A DNA stretch of 64,000 nucleotides from Flavobacteriales bacterium UBA7468 (GCA_002478565.1 DLPC01000016.1:84013-148012), one strand, 5' to 3'. Numbered from the stretch's first letter, positions 8,629 to 17,962 are shown. Numbers and translations: made by a program. Notes: generated by a model not told the origin, from the sequence alone.

Positions 8629-9552
8629 ATGAATGACGATCCAATATTAAGTGTTCAGCACCTTAAAAAGACTTTCGGAAATTTTACTGCGGTAAAAGAC
8701 GTAAGTTTCACGGTCAACAAAGGCGATATCTTTGGTTTTTTAGGGCCCAATGGCGCCGGAAAAAGTACAACAATGCGCTGCATGTTATCTTTGATCAAGC
8801 CAGACGCGGGACAAATTCAAATCTTTGGCAAAGATCTTTTCAAAGAGCGGGTAAGTATTATGTCAGGCATCGGGAGTATTGTTGAAAAACCTGATTTTTA
8901 CAAATATCTCAGTGCGCTACAAAACCTTAAAATTTTTGCGCGCATTTCTGGTGCAGACGTTTCTGAAAAACAACTTTATGAACAACTAGAGTTTGTAGGG
9001 TTGGCTGGCCGCGAAAAAGATAAGGTGGCTGGGTTTTCGCATGGCATGAAGCAGCGCTTAGGGATCGCACAGACGCTCTTGCATCAGCCTGAATTGATTG
9101 TCCTTGACGAGCCTACAACGGGTTTGGATCCACAAGGGATTATCGAGGTAAGGGAATTGATTTTGAGACTCAAAAACGAGCAACAAAAGACCGTTATTTT
9201 ATCCTCTCATCAATTAGCAGAAATAGAGTTGGTAGCCAACAGAATGGTGATCATCAATAGGGGTGAAGGAGTTGTGGAGGGCGATGTTGCGCAGCTAATG
9301 AATCAGCAAGAAACGGCTTTGCATCTTGAACTCTCGGAAAATGCTTCAGGTGCGGCAGCGTTAATTACTGCTAACTTTCCTGAAGTAAAACTTAAAATAA
9401 GTAGCCCTAAAACATTGGAGGTCAATATAGAGAAGTATTATATTCCTTCGCTAAACGCCAAACTTGTTGCTGAAGGTTTTGAGATCATGGCGCTTGAGCC
9501 CAAAAGAAAACTCGAAGATTTTTTCATTCAAATGACGCAGTCCAATGCTTAG
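8629..9552 (+). CDS. ABC transporter ATP-binding protein (ABC-2 type)
   Basis: 307-residue nucleotide-binding subunit that powers the permease encoded next. Walker A GPNGAGKST is at 39-47, the ABC signature region FSHGMKQRL at 136-144, Walker B plus D-loop LIVLDEPTTGLDP at 156-168, and the switch His in LSSHQLAE follows. The C-terminal ~80 residues are a separate domain often seen in drug, lantibiotic or lipid exporter ATPases. Its stop lies inside the permease gene (8-bp overlap), and the permease in turn overlaps a LolA-like gene. Confidence 0.95.
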   Translation: MNDDPILSVQHLKKTFGNFTAVKDVSFTVNKGDIFGFLGPNGAGKSTTMRCMLSLIKPDAGQIQIFGKDLFKERVSIMSGIGSIVEKPDFYKYLSALQNLKIFARISGADVSEKQLYEQLEFVGLAGREKDKVAGFSHGMKQRLGIAQTLLHQPELIVLDEPTTGLDPQGIIEVRELILRLKNEQQKTVILSSHQLAEIELVANRMVIINRGEGVVEGDVAQLMNQQETALHLELSENASGAAALITANFPEVKLKISSPKTLEVNIEKYYIPSLNAKLVAEGFEIMALEPKRKLEDFFIQMTQSNA

Positions 9553-10387
9553 AAAAAACACCATTAATGAATTTGTCAAGATCTTGGCAAAACCACGGAG
9601 CTATATCGGCATTGCAGCACTTACTTTGCTTGTTTCGATCATTTTATTTGCCATGAAAGCCGATGGGAAAATGTATATCTCTTTTGTTACGGCCTCCTTT
9701 GAGCAAACATTATCTTTTAACGGTCATATTCTCAATGGCAACCTCATTGCATTTATTGTTTTGCAAATGCTCATTGTACATATCCCTTTGCTCGTTGCTT
9801 TAGTGACCGGTGACTTACTTTCAGGAGAAGCCGCTATGGGAACTTTGCGGATGTTGCTCACCAAGCCCATCACACGCACGCAAGTGGTGCTTTCTAAAAT
9901 GATTGCCGCCGCTACCTACACCTTTATTTTGGTCTTGTGGATGGGTTTTCTAGCTGTTTTTGTGGGGCGCTGGGTTTTTGGTACCGGCGATTTGATCGTT
10001 TTGAATTCAGATGGCTTGGTTATTTTACCGGATGCGGATATACTTTGGCGCTATGGTTTGGCATTTTTTGTAGCCTACCTTGCTCTTTTGACCATCGCCA
10101 CACTATCTATTTGTCTTTCAGCCTTTGCTGATAACTCAATTGGTCCTATTGTCTCTACCATGGCGATCATCATTTTATTCACAATAATCGGCTCTTTAGA
10201 TGTGTCTGTCTTTGATCATATCAAACCCTATCTGTTTACAACACACATGGCCTCATGGCGTAGTTTTTTCAATGATCCTGTGCCATGGTCAGCAATTTGG
10301 GAGTCCATTTGGATCCTCATTGTTCACAATATTTTATTTATCGGTTTAGCCATTTTTCAATTCAATAGAAAAGACATTACCTCATGA
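9545..10387 (+). CDS. ABC-2 type transporter permease
   Basis: 280-residue integral membrane protein with about six hydrophobic segments (first near 20-37, then at about 75-95, 117-142, 172-195, 200-220 and 252-275). The sequence TGDLLSGEAAMGTLRMLLTKPITRTQVVLSK around 87-117 contains the ABC-2 permease cytosolic loop feature (E...GTLR.LL..P). It forms the channel for the preceding ATPase. It overlaps both neighbours (8 bp and 4 bp), so the three products are probably made in fixed ratio. Confidence 0.92.
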   Translation: MLRKNTINEFVKILAKPRSYIGIAALTLLVSIILFAMKADGKMYISFVTASFEQTLSFNGHILNGNLIAFIVLQMLIVHIPLLVALVTGDLLSGEAAMGTLRMLLTKPITRTQVVLSKMIAAATYTFILVLWMGFLAVFVGRWVFGTGDLIVLNSDGLVILPDADILWRYGLAFFVAYLALLTIATLSICLSAFADNSIGPIVSTMAIIILFTIIGSLDVSVFDHIKPYLFTTHMASWRSFFNDPVPWSAIWESIWILIVHNILFIGLAIFQFNRKDITS

Positions 10388-11076
10388 AACTACGTTCTAT
10401 TTTCTTTTTTATAACTCTTTCTGCTTTTGTTTTAAATGCGCAAGATCCAAATCTAGTACTTAAAGAAGTTCGTCTGAAGTTGGAGAAAGTTGCTGATTAC
10501 AGCGCTCAGGTGCATATTCATGCAAATATTCCAATGATAAAAATCGATGACGTCAATGCAAAAGTATATTACAAACAACCGAACCTGTTTAAAGTAGAAT
10601 CGAAAGGAATTGCTATTTTGCCCAAACAAGGCATGGGCGACCTCACTTCTTTTTTAACTAACGAAAAAGGATATACCTGTGCACTGAATGGAACTAAAAT
10701 GATAGGATCCGTTAAAACACAAGTTATATCAGTGTTGCCGCTTACCGAGAGTACTGATCTCATCCTTGTGAAATTATGGATTGACCCCATTAAAGATGTC
10801 ATCATGAAAGCACAAGTGACCAGCAAAACAAACGGCACGCTTGATATCGATTATTTTTACACGGATCAAGTGAAATACGGTTTGCCGAGTAAATTGGTTT
10901 TCACCATCGATGTCAAGAAATTTAAATTGCCTAAAAGTGTTGCTGCTGATTTGCATCAGACAAAGAAAAAGCCAACAAATACCAAGGAAGCTCAAGATGG
11001 GAAAATTACTTTAGAGTTTAGCAATTACCAGGTAAATAAAGGCTTGAGCACTCAGTTTTTTAAGCAAAAACAATAG
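10384..11076 (+). CDS. LolA-like outer-membrane lipoprotein carrier protein, periplasmic
   Basis: 230 residues with a clear signal peptide (hydrophobic 5-17, cleavage after VLNAQ). The mature part resembles the LolA/LolB-like fold of incomplete beta-barrels (YKQPNLFKVESKG near 60-72, then strands ending in KITLEFSNYQVNKGL). Such proteins ferry lipoproteins or lipids between membranes. Here the gene overlaps the ABC permease stop by 4 bp, so the protein may act as periplasmic acceptor for that exporter. This is an inference from context; the similarity to LolA is structural in style, not strong in sequence. Confidence 0.72.
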   Translation: MKLRSIFFFITLSAFVLNAQDPNLVLKEVRLKLEKVADYSAQVHIHANIPMIKIDDVNAKVYYKQPNLFKVESKGIAILPKQGMGDLTSFLTNEKGYTCALNGTKMIGSVKTQVISVLPLTESTDLILVKLWIDPIKDVIMKAQVTSKTNGTLDIDYFYTDQVKYGLPSKLVFTIDVKKFKLPKSVAADLHQTKKKPTNTKEAQDGKITLEFSNYQVNKGLSTQFFKQKQ

Positions 11077-11084
11077 GTTTCTTG

Positions 11085-11711
11085 CTAATAAAGCACTTCA
11101 ATCTGAGCGGTGTCAAACGGTGTAGTATAGGCACTCTTTGTGCCGCTGTTTGGCGTGTCTAGTTCCCAATACAAAATGGAGTAATTTGAATTTCCCTTAT
11201 TGACGCAATAAAATGTGGTATCGAGCGGCCCATAAAAATCTTGGGCAGTACTTGGGCAACATGTTTCACAACCAGCAAAACCTTCTTGTTTGATATAGCG
11301 AAAATGATCGAGATTGCTTGGGTTGTTATTTTTGAAGTGAATTTTTACCCAAGCCATAGCATCCGTATTGAGATTGACAACTTTTGGTTCTTTGATGCTG
11401 AGTTCAGAGTAATAAATGTCTTTTTCAATTGGGAAATAATTGGTTTTGAACACCTTTAAAATATAGCGTTCAATTTTGTCTCGCGGGATATTAAACTCGT
11501 AGTTTCCATTTGCCGGAACTGTCAGTACCTCCATCAAAATTTCCTCAGAAGTTCCAATTGGGACTTTATAAATTTTAAGTTCTGCTCCTGCTAAGCCAGT
11601 CGCAAATGTGTTGTCGGTGATAGTCCCTTTGATTACAAAAGAACCCGTTCCTTTTTCGCAGGCGCTCGTCAATAGAAATACGACGAATAAAAGTGAGGCT
11701 AAGCGTTCCAT
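11085..11711 (-). CDS. Lipoprotein with N-terminal carboxypeptidase-regulatory-like domain
   Basis: 208 residues beginning with a lipoprotein signal (lipobox LTSAC, Cys18). Residues about 24-110 look like a transthyretin/CarboxypepD_reg beta-sandwich (FVIKGTITDNTFATGLAGAEL). The remainder has a Cys cluster (GCETCCPS) and no family I recognise. It is expected to be anchored in the outer membrane. The gene overlaps the end of the FkbM methyltransferase gene by 13 bp and ends 8 bp from the convergent LolA-like gene. Confidence 0.65.
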   Translation of the reverse strand: MERLASLLFVVFLLTSACEKGTGSFVIKGTITDNTFATGLAGAELKIYKVPIGTSEEILMEVLTVPANGNYEFNIPRDKIERYILKVFKTNYFPIEKDIYYSELSIKEPKVVNLNTDAMAWVKIHFKNNNPSNLDHFRYIKQEGFAGCETCCPSTAQDFYGPLDTTFYCVNKGNSNYSILYWELDTPNSGTKSAYTTPFDTAQIEVLY

Positions 11712-12448
11712 TGTGCAACTAAATGTTCTTTCTCCTGAGGTACAAAAAGATAGTCTCCCCCAAAATGCTGCTCATTTTCTTTTTGGCAAATTTGACCATT
11801 CAAACCATATCGTTGATAAGCCAGTTGAGCAAAAAAATCAAAAAGATGAGCTTCGTTTTTGGGATCGATTTCTAATTGGATGATTGGACGATGTTGATTT
11901 ATGGTATTGGTCAGCTGTTGAAAAACTTCCCATTCGTGTCCTTCGATGTCGCACTTGATGTAATCGATGCGTTCAAATGTTTGAAAGAAGTCTGCGGTAT
12001 TGACCATCTGCACATCTTGTATTTTCTCTTTCGTTTGCTCTTCTCCAGGTCTCAACACATGTGGCAGCCCGGTTCTCATCATACCATTTGTTGAAGGCAA
12101 TACCATTTTTATGACACCAGTTTCTCGGCCTAGGGCTACATTATGCAGTTCGACATTTTCTTGGTGCCCTATAAAATGATCTAAAATTTCATAAAACTGA
12201 GGTAAGGGCTCTATGGCAATGAGCTTTCCTTTGGAAGCTAATTTTGAAAAAGTTTTGGCAAAATAACCCAAGTTGGCTCCGATGTCTATGACAACAAATT
12301 CAGGTCGGATGATTTTCTTGACGAAATAATGAAATTTGAAGGCTTCTTTATTGCGCAATAATCCAAAATTATAGAACAAATAAAAGAACCGATGCAGGGT
12401 CAGCAGATAGTTTCTTTCAGACAATAAAACATAGAGCAATTTCTTCAT
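11699..12448 (-). CDS. FkbM family methyltransferase
   Basis: SAM-dependent O-methyltransferase of the FkbM family, 249 aa from the chosen start. The SAM-binding motif I is VVIDIGANLGYF, followed by ELHNVALG and the catalytic-region motif DYIKCDIEGHEWEVF, all diagnostic of FkbM enzymes that methylate hydroxyls on sugars or polyketides. The upstream in-frame start at 12493 was rejected because a perfect TAnnTTTG box (12464-12471) lies between it and ATG 12448. Substrate unknown; there is no glycan cluster nearby. Confidence 0.88.
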   Translation of the reverse strand: MKKLLYVLLSERNYLLTLHRFFYLFYNFGLLRNKEAFKFHYFVKKIIRPEFVVIDIGANLGYFAKTFSKLASKGKLIAIEPLPQFYEILDHFIGHQENVELHNVALGRETGVIKMVLPSTNGMMRTGLPHVLRPGEEQTKEKIQDVQMVNTADFFQTFERIDYIKCDIEGHEWEVFQQLTNTINQHRPIIQLEIDPKNEAHLFDFFAQLAYQRYGLNGQICQKENEQHFGGDYLFVPQEKEHLVAQWNA

Positions 12449-12463
12449 GCAGATTCTTTGAAT

Positions 12464-12471
12464 CAAAAGTA
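12464..12471 (-). promoter_or_regulatory. -7 promoter box (TACTTTTG) for FkbM methyltransferase gene
   Basis: On the minus strand it reads TACTTTTG, a perfect TAnnTTTG match, 15 bases before the ATG at 12448. It decides the start of that gene. Confidence 0.6.
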
Positions 12472-12481
12472 CAATTATTTC

Positions 12482-12489
12482 TATTTTTA
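12482..12489 (+). promoter_or_regulatory. Possible -7 box (TATTTTTA) for S9 peptidase gene
   Basis: One mismatch from TAnnTTTG, four bases before the ATG at 12494. This implies a leaderless or nearly leaderless transcript. Confidence 0.4.
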
Positions 12490-12493
12490 ACAC

Positions 12494-14734
12494 ATGAAAA
12501 GCTTATTCTTATTTGCCCTTGGTATCATCGCACCTTCGTGTGTAATTGCGCAGTTACAACTCAGTGAAATCATGAAAGGACCAGGCTTTGTGGGGGCTTT
12601 GCCAGAAAATCCTCTTTGGGCATATAATGGTAAAAAAGTACTTTACGAAAGAAAGTTTCCAGACTCTGTTGCTGTTTCTCATTACGTTTTAGATCCGTTC
12701 AAAGGTATAAGCAGTTGGGTTTCTGCTGAAGCCGCGCAGGATTTTATTGCATTTGATCCTGCTCAAGCAATTTTGGACCAACAAGTCTGTTATCAGAACA
12801 AGCAACTTTTCAGTGTAGATAAAAAAACAGGAAAACGTAGGGTTTACCTCGATGGCATTGCAGGCCTTTCTTCGATACAACGACAAACCAATCCTCAGTT
12901 TGTTGCTTTTTTGTCAGAAGGGCAATGGTATCAATTGGATCTCGTGAGTGGCCAATTGACTCAACTGACCGCATTTAGTACCCAAACTGCACCCAAAAAG
13001 AAAGAGCCAACTTCCCTTGAAGAAGCTCAAAAAGCACTTTTTCAGTATTTGCAAAAAGCAAAAGCTAACCCTTCTTTAGATCAGACCATCTACCTAGGTT
13101 TTGACCCCGCAAACCTGCAACTTGACCCTTCAGCGCAATATGTTTTGGCACTCAAACACACTGAGCTAGAACAAAACAACACGGATGTTACAAAATTCGT
13201 CACAAAAAGTGGATACACAGAGTCCATGAAAGCCAGGGCAAAGGTAGGGCAAGAGGATCCGCAAGAAGCCCTTTTCTTAGTTCATCTTAAGACTAAAAAA
13301 ATTCAGCAATTAGATTTTTCAAAACTCAGTACTTACAAGGAAGGCCGCAGGCTATTTATTCATGCAGCTATTTTTGCAAAGTCACGGGCAATTGCCTTAA
13401 TTGACGTCCGAAGTGCTGACAACAAAGATCGCTGGATTGTCATGTTGGATTTGAATGCTGCACAAATATCAGAGCTTGTGCATCAGCACGACGACGCCTG
13501 GATTGGCGGCCCTGGTATTTCTTCTTGGAACATGGAGCCCGGTGTTTTGGGCTGGTTAATTGACGGCACATCTTTCTATTTTCAGAGCGAGGAAACAGGG
13601 TACTCCCACCTTTATACCTATGAGTTGAAAAGTAAAAAAGTGAGCGCGCTTACCACAGGTAATTTTGAAGTTCATGGGGTTTCTTTGAGTTCGGATCAAA
13701 CAAAATTTTACTTAACCTGCAACAAAACACATCCTGGAAACCGCGATTTCTGGGAGTTGGATATCAGGAGTAAAACGCTGAAGCCTATTTTATCTAAAGA
13801 TGGTTATCACGAGGTGTATATGTCTCCAAATGAGTCAGATTTGTTGGTCCGTTATAGTTACACCAATCGTCCATGGGAATTGTATTTAGCAAAATGCCAA
13901 AGCAATTCGAAAATGCAAGCAGTCACTTCTTCATGTACGCCTGCTTTCAATGCGCAGCAATGGATAGACCCAAAAATAATAACAATCACGGCGTCTGATG
14001 GAGTCGATATTTATGCACGCTTATATGAGCCAAAGCAAGCACTGAAGAATGGAGCGGCAGTATGTTTTGTTCATGGAGCAGGATATTTGCAAAATGCCCA
14101 CAAAGGCTGGAGTCATTATTACCGCGAATACATGTTTCATCATTTGCTGCTCGAAAAAGGCTATACAGTAATTGATCTGGATTATCGGGCAAGTGAAGGC
14201 TACGGACGTGCGTATCGTACAGCTATTTACAGACACATGGGTGGTCGTGACCTCGAAGATTACTCGGATGCCAAGAAATATTTAGTGACGCAATTAGGAA
14301 TTGACCCTAAAAGAGTTGGGATTTACGGCGGCTCTTATGGCGGTTTTTTGACGCTAATGGCCTTATTTACCAAACCTGGAGAATTTGCTTGTGGCGCTGC
14401 GCTCAGGTCAGTGACTGATTGGGCACATTACAACCACGAATACACAAGTAATATCCTTAATGACCCAGAAACAGATCCTGAAGCCTATCAACAGAGTTCC
14501 CCGATTTATTTTGCCGAGGGTCTGCAAGATCCTTTGCTGATGTTACACGGTATGGTCGATGACAATGTGCAATTTCAAGACATTGTGCGGCTCAATCAGC
14601 GCTTGATAGAGTTGGGTAAAACGAACTGGAATTTAGCGGTTTATCCGGTTGAAGCACATGGCTTTACCGAACCAAGTTCTTGGACCGATGAATACCGTCG
14701 TATCCTAGAATTATTCGAAACGCATTTAAAATAA
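12494..14734 (+). CDS. S9 family (dipeptidyl peptidase IV-like) serine peptidase, exported
   Basis: 746 residues: signal peptide (1-19, ending VIAQ), a beta-propeller region (about 40-480) with blocks such as YFQSEETGYSHLYTY and YHEVYMSPNESDLLVRY, and a C-terminal alpha/beta hydrolase. The triad follows DPP IV: Ser614 in YGGSYGGF, Asp689 in HGMVDDNVQF and His722 in EAHGF. It is presumed to release dipeptides from peptides in the periplasm or outside, matching the proteolytic set here (M13, S8). It is divergent from the FkbM gene. Confidence 0.94.
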   Translation: MKSLFLFALGIIAPSCVIAQLQLSEIMKGPGFVGALPENPLWAYNGKKVLYERKFPDSVAVSHYVLDPFKGISSWVSAEAAQDFIAFDPAQAILDQQVCYQNKQLFSVDKKTGKRRVYLDGIAGLSSIQRQTNPQFVAFLSEGQWYQLDLVSGQLTQLTAFSTQTAPKKKEPTSLEEAQKALFQYLQKAKANPSLDQTIYLGFDPANLQLDPSAQYVLALKHTELEQNNTDVTKFVTKSGYTESMKARAKVGQEDPQEALFLVHLKTKKIQQLDFSKLSTYKEGRRLFIHAAIFAKSRAIALIDVRSADNKDRWIVMLDLNAAQISELVHQHDDAWIGGPGISSWNMEPGVLGWLIDGTSFYFQSEETGYSHLYTYELKSKKVSALTTGNFEVHGVSLSSDQTKFYLTCNKTHPGNRDFWELDIRSKTLKPILSKDGYHEVYMSPNESDLLVRYSYTNRPWELYLAKCQSNSKMQAVTSSCTPAFNAQQWIDPKIITITASDGVDIYARLYEPKQALKNGAAVCFVHGAGYLQNAHKGWSHYYREYMFHHLLLEKGYTVIDLDYRASEGYGRAYRTAIYRHMGGRDLEDYSDAKKYLVTQLGIDPKRVGIYGGSYGGFLTLMALFTKPGEFACGAALRSVTDWAHYNHEYTSNILNDPETDPEAYQQSSPIYFAEGLQDPLLMLHGMVDDNVQFQDIVRLNQRLIELGKTNWNLAVYPVEAHGFTEPSSWTDEYRRILELFETHLK

Positions 14735-14763
14735 GTAACCGCATTTAAATCATAAGGTTCCAT

Positions 14764-15207
14764 ATGAATTTGAGAACAGAATTTCTTTACGAAAAACAAC
14801 CAATGCTAAAGCAGCTCGAGGTGTTGCAAGTGCTTTATCCGAGCTTAACTCCGGAACAATATGCTGCGGAGCTCGATCTAATGTTACCGCATAACTATAG
14901 CCAACTTGCGGTTTTTGATCAGGACGAATGCATCGCCATTTGTGGTGTCTGGATTGGCAATAAGTTGTGGGTAGGTAAATACCTCGAGCTCGATAATATT
15001 GTCGTAAAGGAGGCCTACCGCAGTAAAGGGGTGGGTGAACTTATTTTTAAAACCCTAGAACAGAAAGCGAAAGAAGAAGCTTGTAATATGTTGGCCTTAG
15101 ATTCTTATACAACCAATTTCAAAGCCCATAAATTCTTTTATAACCAAGGGTTTGCACCCAAAGGTTTTCATTTCATTAAGCTATTAAACAAAAATGCAGT
15201 GCGTTGA
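14764..15207 (+). CDS. GNAT family N-acetyltransferase
   Basis: 147-residue GNAT domain. The acetyl-CoA-binding core is LDNIVVKEAYRSKGVGE at about 76-92, followed by ALDSYTTNFKAHKFFYNQGF (117-136). Substrate not predictable. It begins 29 bp after the S9 peptidase gene and its stop codon lies inside the loop of an intrinsic terminator. Confidence 0.9.
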   Translation: MNLRTEFLYEKQPMLKQLEVLQVLYPSLTPEQYAAELDLMLPHNYSQLAVFDQDECIAICGVWIGNKLWVGKYLELDNIVVKEAYRSKGVGELIFKTLEQKAKEEACNMLALDSYTTNFKAHKFFYNQGFAPKGFHFIKLLNKNAVR

Positions 15208-15220
15208 GCACTGCATTTTT
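15191..15220. terminator. Bidirectional intrinsic terminator between GNAT and trxB
   Basis: Perfect 12-bp stem AAAATGCAGTGC / GCACTGCATTTT with a 5-base loop. T-rich tracts follow on both strands, so it can stop the GNAT transcript rightward and trxB leftward. The GNAT stop codon is within the loop. Confidence 0.88.
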
Positions 15221-15244
15221 TATAATTGAGTTGTTTTTGGTTAA

Positions 15245-16195
15245 TTAATGACCTTTCGCGGCTAAGTAACGCTCGGCATCAAGGGCAGCCATACAGCCGG
15301 TTCCTGCTGCGGTAATGGCCTGGCGGTAAGTTTTGTCTGCGGCATCGCCGGCAACAAAAACGCCTGGTACATTTGTTTTTGATGTTCCAGGCTGTGCGTA
15401 TTTAATGTAGCCTGTTTCATCGAGGTCAATGAATGGCTTGAAAATTTCTGTATTTGGTTGGTGCCCGATGGCTACAAAGAATCCTGTACAAGCAATTTCA
15501 GTTTCTTGGTTTGTAGTGTTGTTGATGACGCGAACCCCAGTTACTAACTGGCCATCGCCCAAAACTTCAAGCGTTTCTGTATTGTAAAGGATTTCAATAT
15601 TCGGTGTATTTTGTACGCGCTCAGCCATGATTTTAGAGGCTCTGAACGATTCTTTGCGCACGAGCATGGTCACTTTTGTACAAAGTTTCGATAAATAGTG
15701 TGCTTCCTCACAAGCTGAGTCTCCAGCACCTACGATTACTACTTCTTGGTTTCTGTAGAAAAAGCCATCACAAACCGCACAAGCAGAAACGCCACCACCT
15801 AACTTGAGGTATTTTTGTTCGCTTTCAAGCCCTAGATATTTTGCCGAGGCTCCGGTAGAAATAATGATGGTGTCGGCATGGATTTCGTGGTTGTCTTCAG
15901 TCCAGCATTTGTGGATAGGGCCTGAGAAATCAACCTTGGTAATGAAGCCACTGCGGATATCGGTCTGAAAACGCTTTGCTTGCGCCTCGAGTTGCAGCAT
16001 CATTTCAGGGCCGCTGATGCCATCAGGGTAACCCGGGAAATTCTCAACTTCATTGGTGGTTGTAAGTTGGCCACCTGGCTGTAGACCCTGATACATAACA
16101 GGTTTCATGTCTGCGCGCGCAGCATAAATAGCAGCGGTGTATCCAGCGGGGCCCGATCCGATGATCAAGCAAGATAGGCGTTCAATTTGACTCAT
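15245..16195 (-). CDS. trxB: Thioredoxin-disulfide reductase
   Basis: FAD/NADPH enzyme that reduces thioredoxin in the cytosol; 316 aa from the chosen start. The FAD motif GSGPAG is at 13-18, the redox pair CAVC at 139-142, the NADPH motif GAGDS at 156-160, and the FAD-binding GVFVAGDA near the C-terminus. The longer frame (ten extra polar residues from 16225) was rejected because it lacks conservation and covers a TAnnTTTG box at 16223-16230. Confidence 0.96.
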   Translation of the reverse strand: MSQIERLSCLIIGSGPAGYTAAIYAARADMKPVMYQGLQPGGQLTTTNEVENFPGYPDGISGPEMMLQLEAQAKRFQTDIRSGFITKVDFSGPIHKCWTEDNHEIHADTIIISTGASAKYLGLESEQKYLKLGGGVSACAVCDGFFYRNQEVVIVGAGDSACEEAHYLSKLCTKVTMLVRKESFRASKIMAERVQNTPNIEILYNTETLEVLGDGQLVTGVRVINNTTNQETEIACTGFFVAIGHQPNTEIFKPFIDLDETGYIKYAQPGTSKTNVPGVFVAGDAADKTYRQAITAAGTGCMAALDAERYLAAKGH

Positions 16196-16222
16196 GGTAA
16201 GTTGATTTTTTTTATTTTTTGA

Positions 16223-16230
16223 CAAAATTA
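16223..16230 (-). promoter_or_regulatory. -7 promoter box (TAATTTTG) for trxB
   Basis: Perfect TAnnTTTG on the minus strand, 27 bases before the trxB ATG. No clear -33 TTG is seen. Confidence 0.5.
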
Positions 16231-16332
16231 AAGCAATTGTTTACTTTGAGTGTAACCTACTGAACTTTGTTTTGAACGATTTCTTCACAAAGTAACTTTT
16301 CAACAAGATTTTCGTCTGCAAAAAATTAAACG

Positions 16333-16340
16333 TATTTTCG
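16333..16340 (+). promoter_or_regulatory. Possible -7 box (TATTTTCG) for S8 peptidase gene
   Basis: One mismatch from TAnnTTTG, 19 bases before the ATG at 16360. Confidence 0.4.
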
Positions 16341-16359
16341 TTACTTCAAACTAAAAAAC

Positions 16360-17943
16360 ATGTCTAAAAACTTTATTTTACTAGCTTTTGTGAGTCTCGC
16401 CACAATTTCATTTGCACAAAAAAGCGAGTCTTCAGAGCCTGAAAATCTGAATTGGTATTTGAAAGATCCAAAAGCTGATGGTGTTTACGGAACAGGTGCA
16501 ACCAAGGCCTATGAAATGTTAAATGCCGCAGGTAAAAAATCAACAACCGTCATTGTTGCTGTTATTGATAGTGGTGTAGAAACAGATCATCCAGACCTCA
16601 AAGACGTCATTTGGGTCAATGAAGACGAAATCCCGGCAAATGGCATAGACGATGACAATAATGGTTACATCGATGACGTCAATGGTTGGTCATTTTTAGG
16701 TGGAGCTACTGAAGATATCGGAAAAGAAGCTTTAGAGTTAGCGCGCATGTACTTAATGGAATCCAAATATTTTGAGGGCAAGAAAGCGCAAGATATTCCT
16801 GCCAACGAACGTGTTCGCTTTGCGACCTATGAGAAAATCAAATTGGCATTCGAAGAAGAAATGAATGAAAAGCAAAATTCATTGAAAAATATCCGTGCAT
16901 TGGCCGATTACATGCGTCGTGTAGAAGATCAAACGGGGCAGCCATTTAGTAAAGAAGGGAATGCTGCTTATGTTGCCAATACTGACCTAGACAAAAAAAT
17001 GCAAGGTCGCATGAAGCAAATTCTTTTGATCATTCCTGCTGACCAACTGAATTCGGAAATCAAGGCGGCTGAAGAGTCTGTTGCGAATTCTATTGCAATG
17101 TCTATGCAAAACGCTGACTCCATTCGCACAGCAATTGTTGGTGACAACCCAAATGACCTCAGTTCAAAAATTTATGGTTGTAACCGATACGAGGGACCTG
17201 ACGCCATGCATGGCACCCACGTTTCGGGTATTATTGCTGCAAGTCGCAATAACGGTATGGGCATCGATGGTGTAGCAGATAACGTGCGCATAATGGTGTT
17301 ACGCGCAGTTCCTGATGGCGATGAACGCGATAAAGATGTTGCCAATGCCATTATTTATGCCGTTGATAACGGCGCTAAAGTGATCAATATGTCATTTGGT
17401 AAATACTGGACCCCAAATAAAGAATATGTTGACGCTGCAATTGAATACGCACTCAGTAAAGATGTTTTATTAGTGCATGCTGCAGGTAACGATGCCAAAA
17501 ACAAAGATGTAGAAGATTCTTATCCTACACGACGTTTGAACAGCAAAAATGTGGCGCCAAACTGGATCGAAGTAGGAGCGAGCAGCAGTTCAAAAAGCTC
17601 AAAGAAATTGATTGCAGATTTTTCTAATTATGGTGCAACTACCGTAGATTTCTTTGCACCCGGAGTTGACATTTATTCAACAGTTCCAGACTACAACTAC
17701 GAAAATGCAAGTGGTACATCAATGGCTTGTCCAGCAACAGCTGGTGTTGCGGCATTGATTCGTAGTTATTTTCCTGAGCTTACTGCCGTTCAGGTTCGCG
17801 AGGTTTTAATGGCAACAACTACTAAATACAATAAGAAAGTTATCGCGCCAAACGGTGAAAAATTGAAAATGAAAGAAATCTGTATTACTGGCGGCTTCGT
17901 AAACGCAGCTAACGCAGTTTCTTATTTACTCGAGCAAAAATAA
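16360..17943 (+). CDS. Subtilisin-like S8 family serine peptidase, exported
   Basis: 527 residues with signal peptide (1-19, cleavage SFAQ). The catalytic triad is Asp70 (AVIDSGVETDHPDL), His284 (MHGTHVSGI) and Ser454 (ASGTSMACPATAG), with oxyanion Asn377 in HAAGND. About 210 residues separate Asp from His, where classical subtilisins have about 30: a largely helical insertion (residues ~115-270) that recurs in Bacteroidota S8 proteins. There is no T9SS C-terminal domain, so it is likely periplasmic. A terminator follows. Confidence 0.94.
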   Translation: MSKNFILLAFVSLATISFAQKSESSEPENLNWYLKDPKADGVYGTGATKAYEMLNAAGKKSTTVIVAVIDSGVETDHPDLKDVIWVNEDEIPANGIDDDNNGYIDDVNGWSFLGGATEDIGKEALELARMYLMESKYFEGKKAQDIPANERVRFATYEKIKLAFEEEMNEKQNSLKNIRALADYMRRVEDQTGQPFSKEGNAAYVANTDLDKKMQGRMKQILLIIPADQLNSEIKAAEESVANSIAMSMQNADSIRTAIVGDNPNDLSSKIYGCNRYEGPDAMHGTHVSGIIAASRNNGMGIDGVADNVRIMVLRAVPDGDERDKDVANAIIYAVDNGAKVINMSFGKYWTPNKEYVDAAIEYALSKDVLLVHAAGNDAKNKDVEDSYPTRRLNSKNVAPNWIEVGASSSSKSSKKLIADFSNYGATTVDFFAPGVDIYSTVPDYNYENASGTSMACPATAGVAALIRSYFPELTAVQVREVLMATTTKYNKKVIAPNGEKLKMKEICITGGFVNAANAVSYLLEQK

Positions 17944-17962
17944 TTTTATAGTTCTTTCAGTA

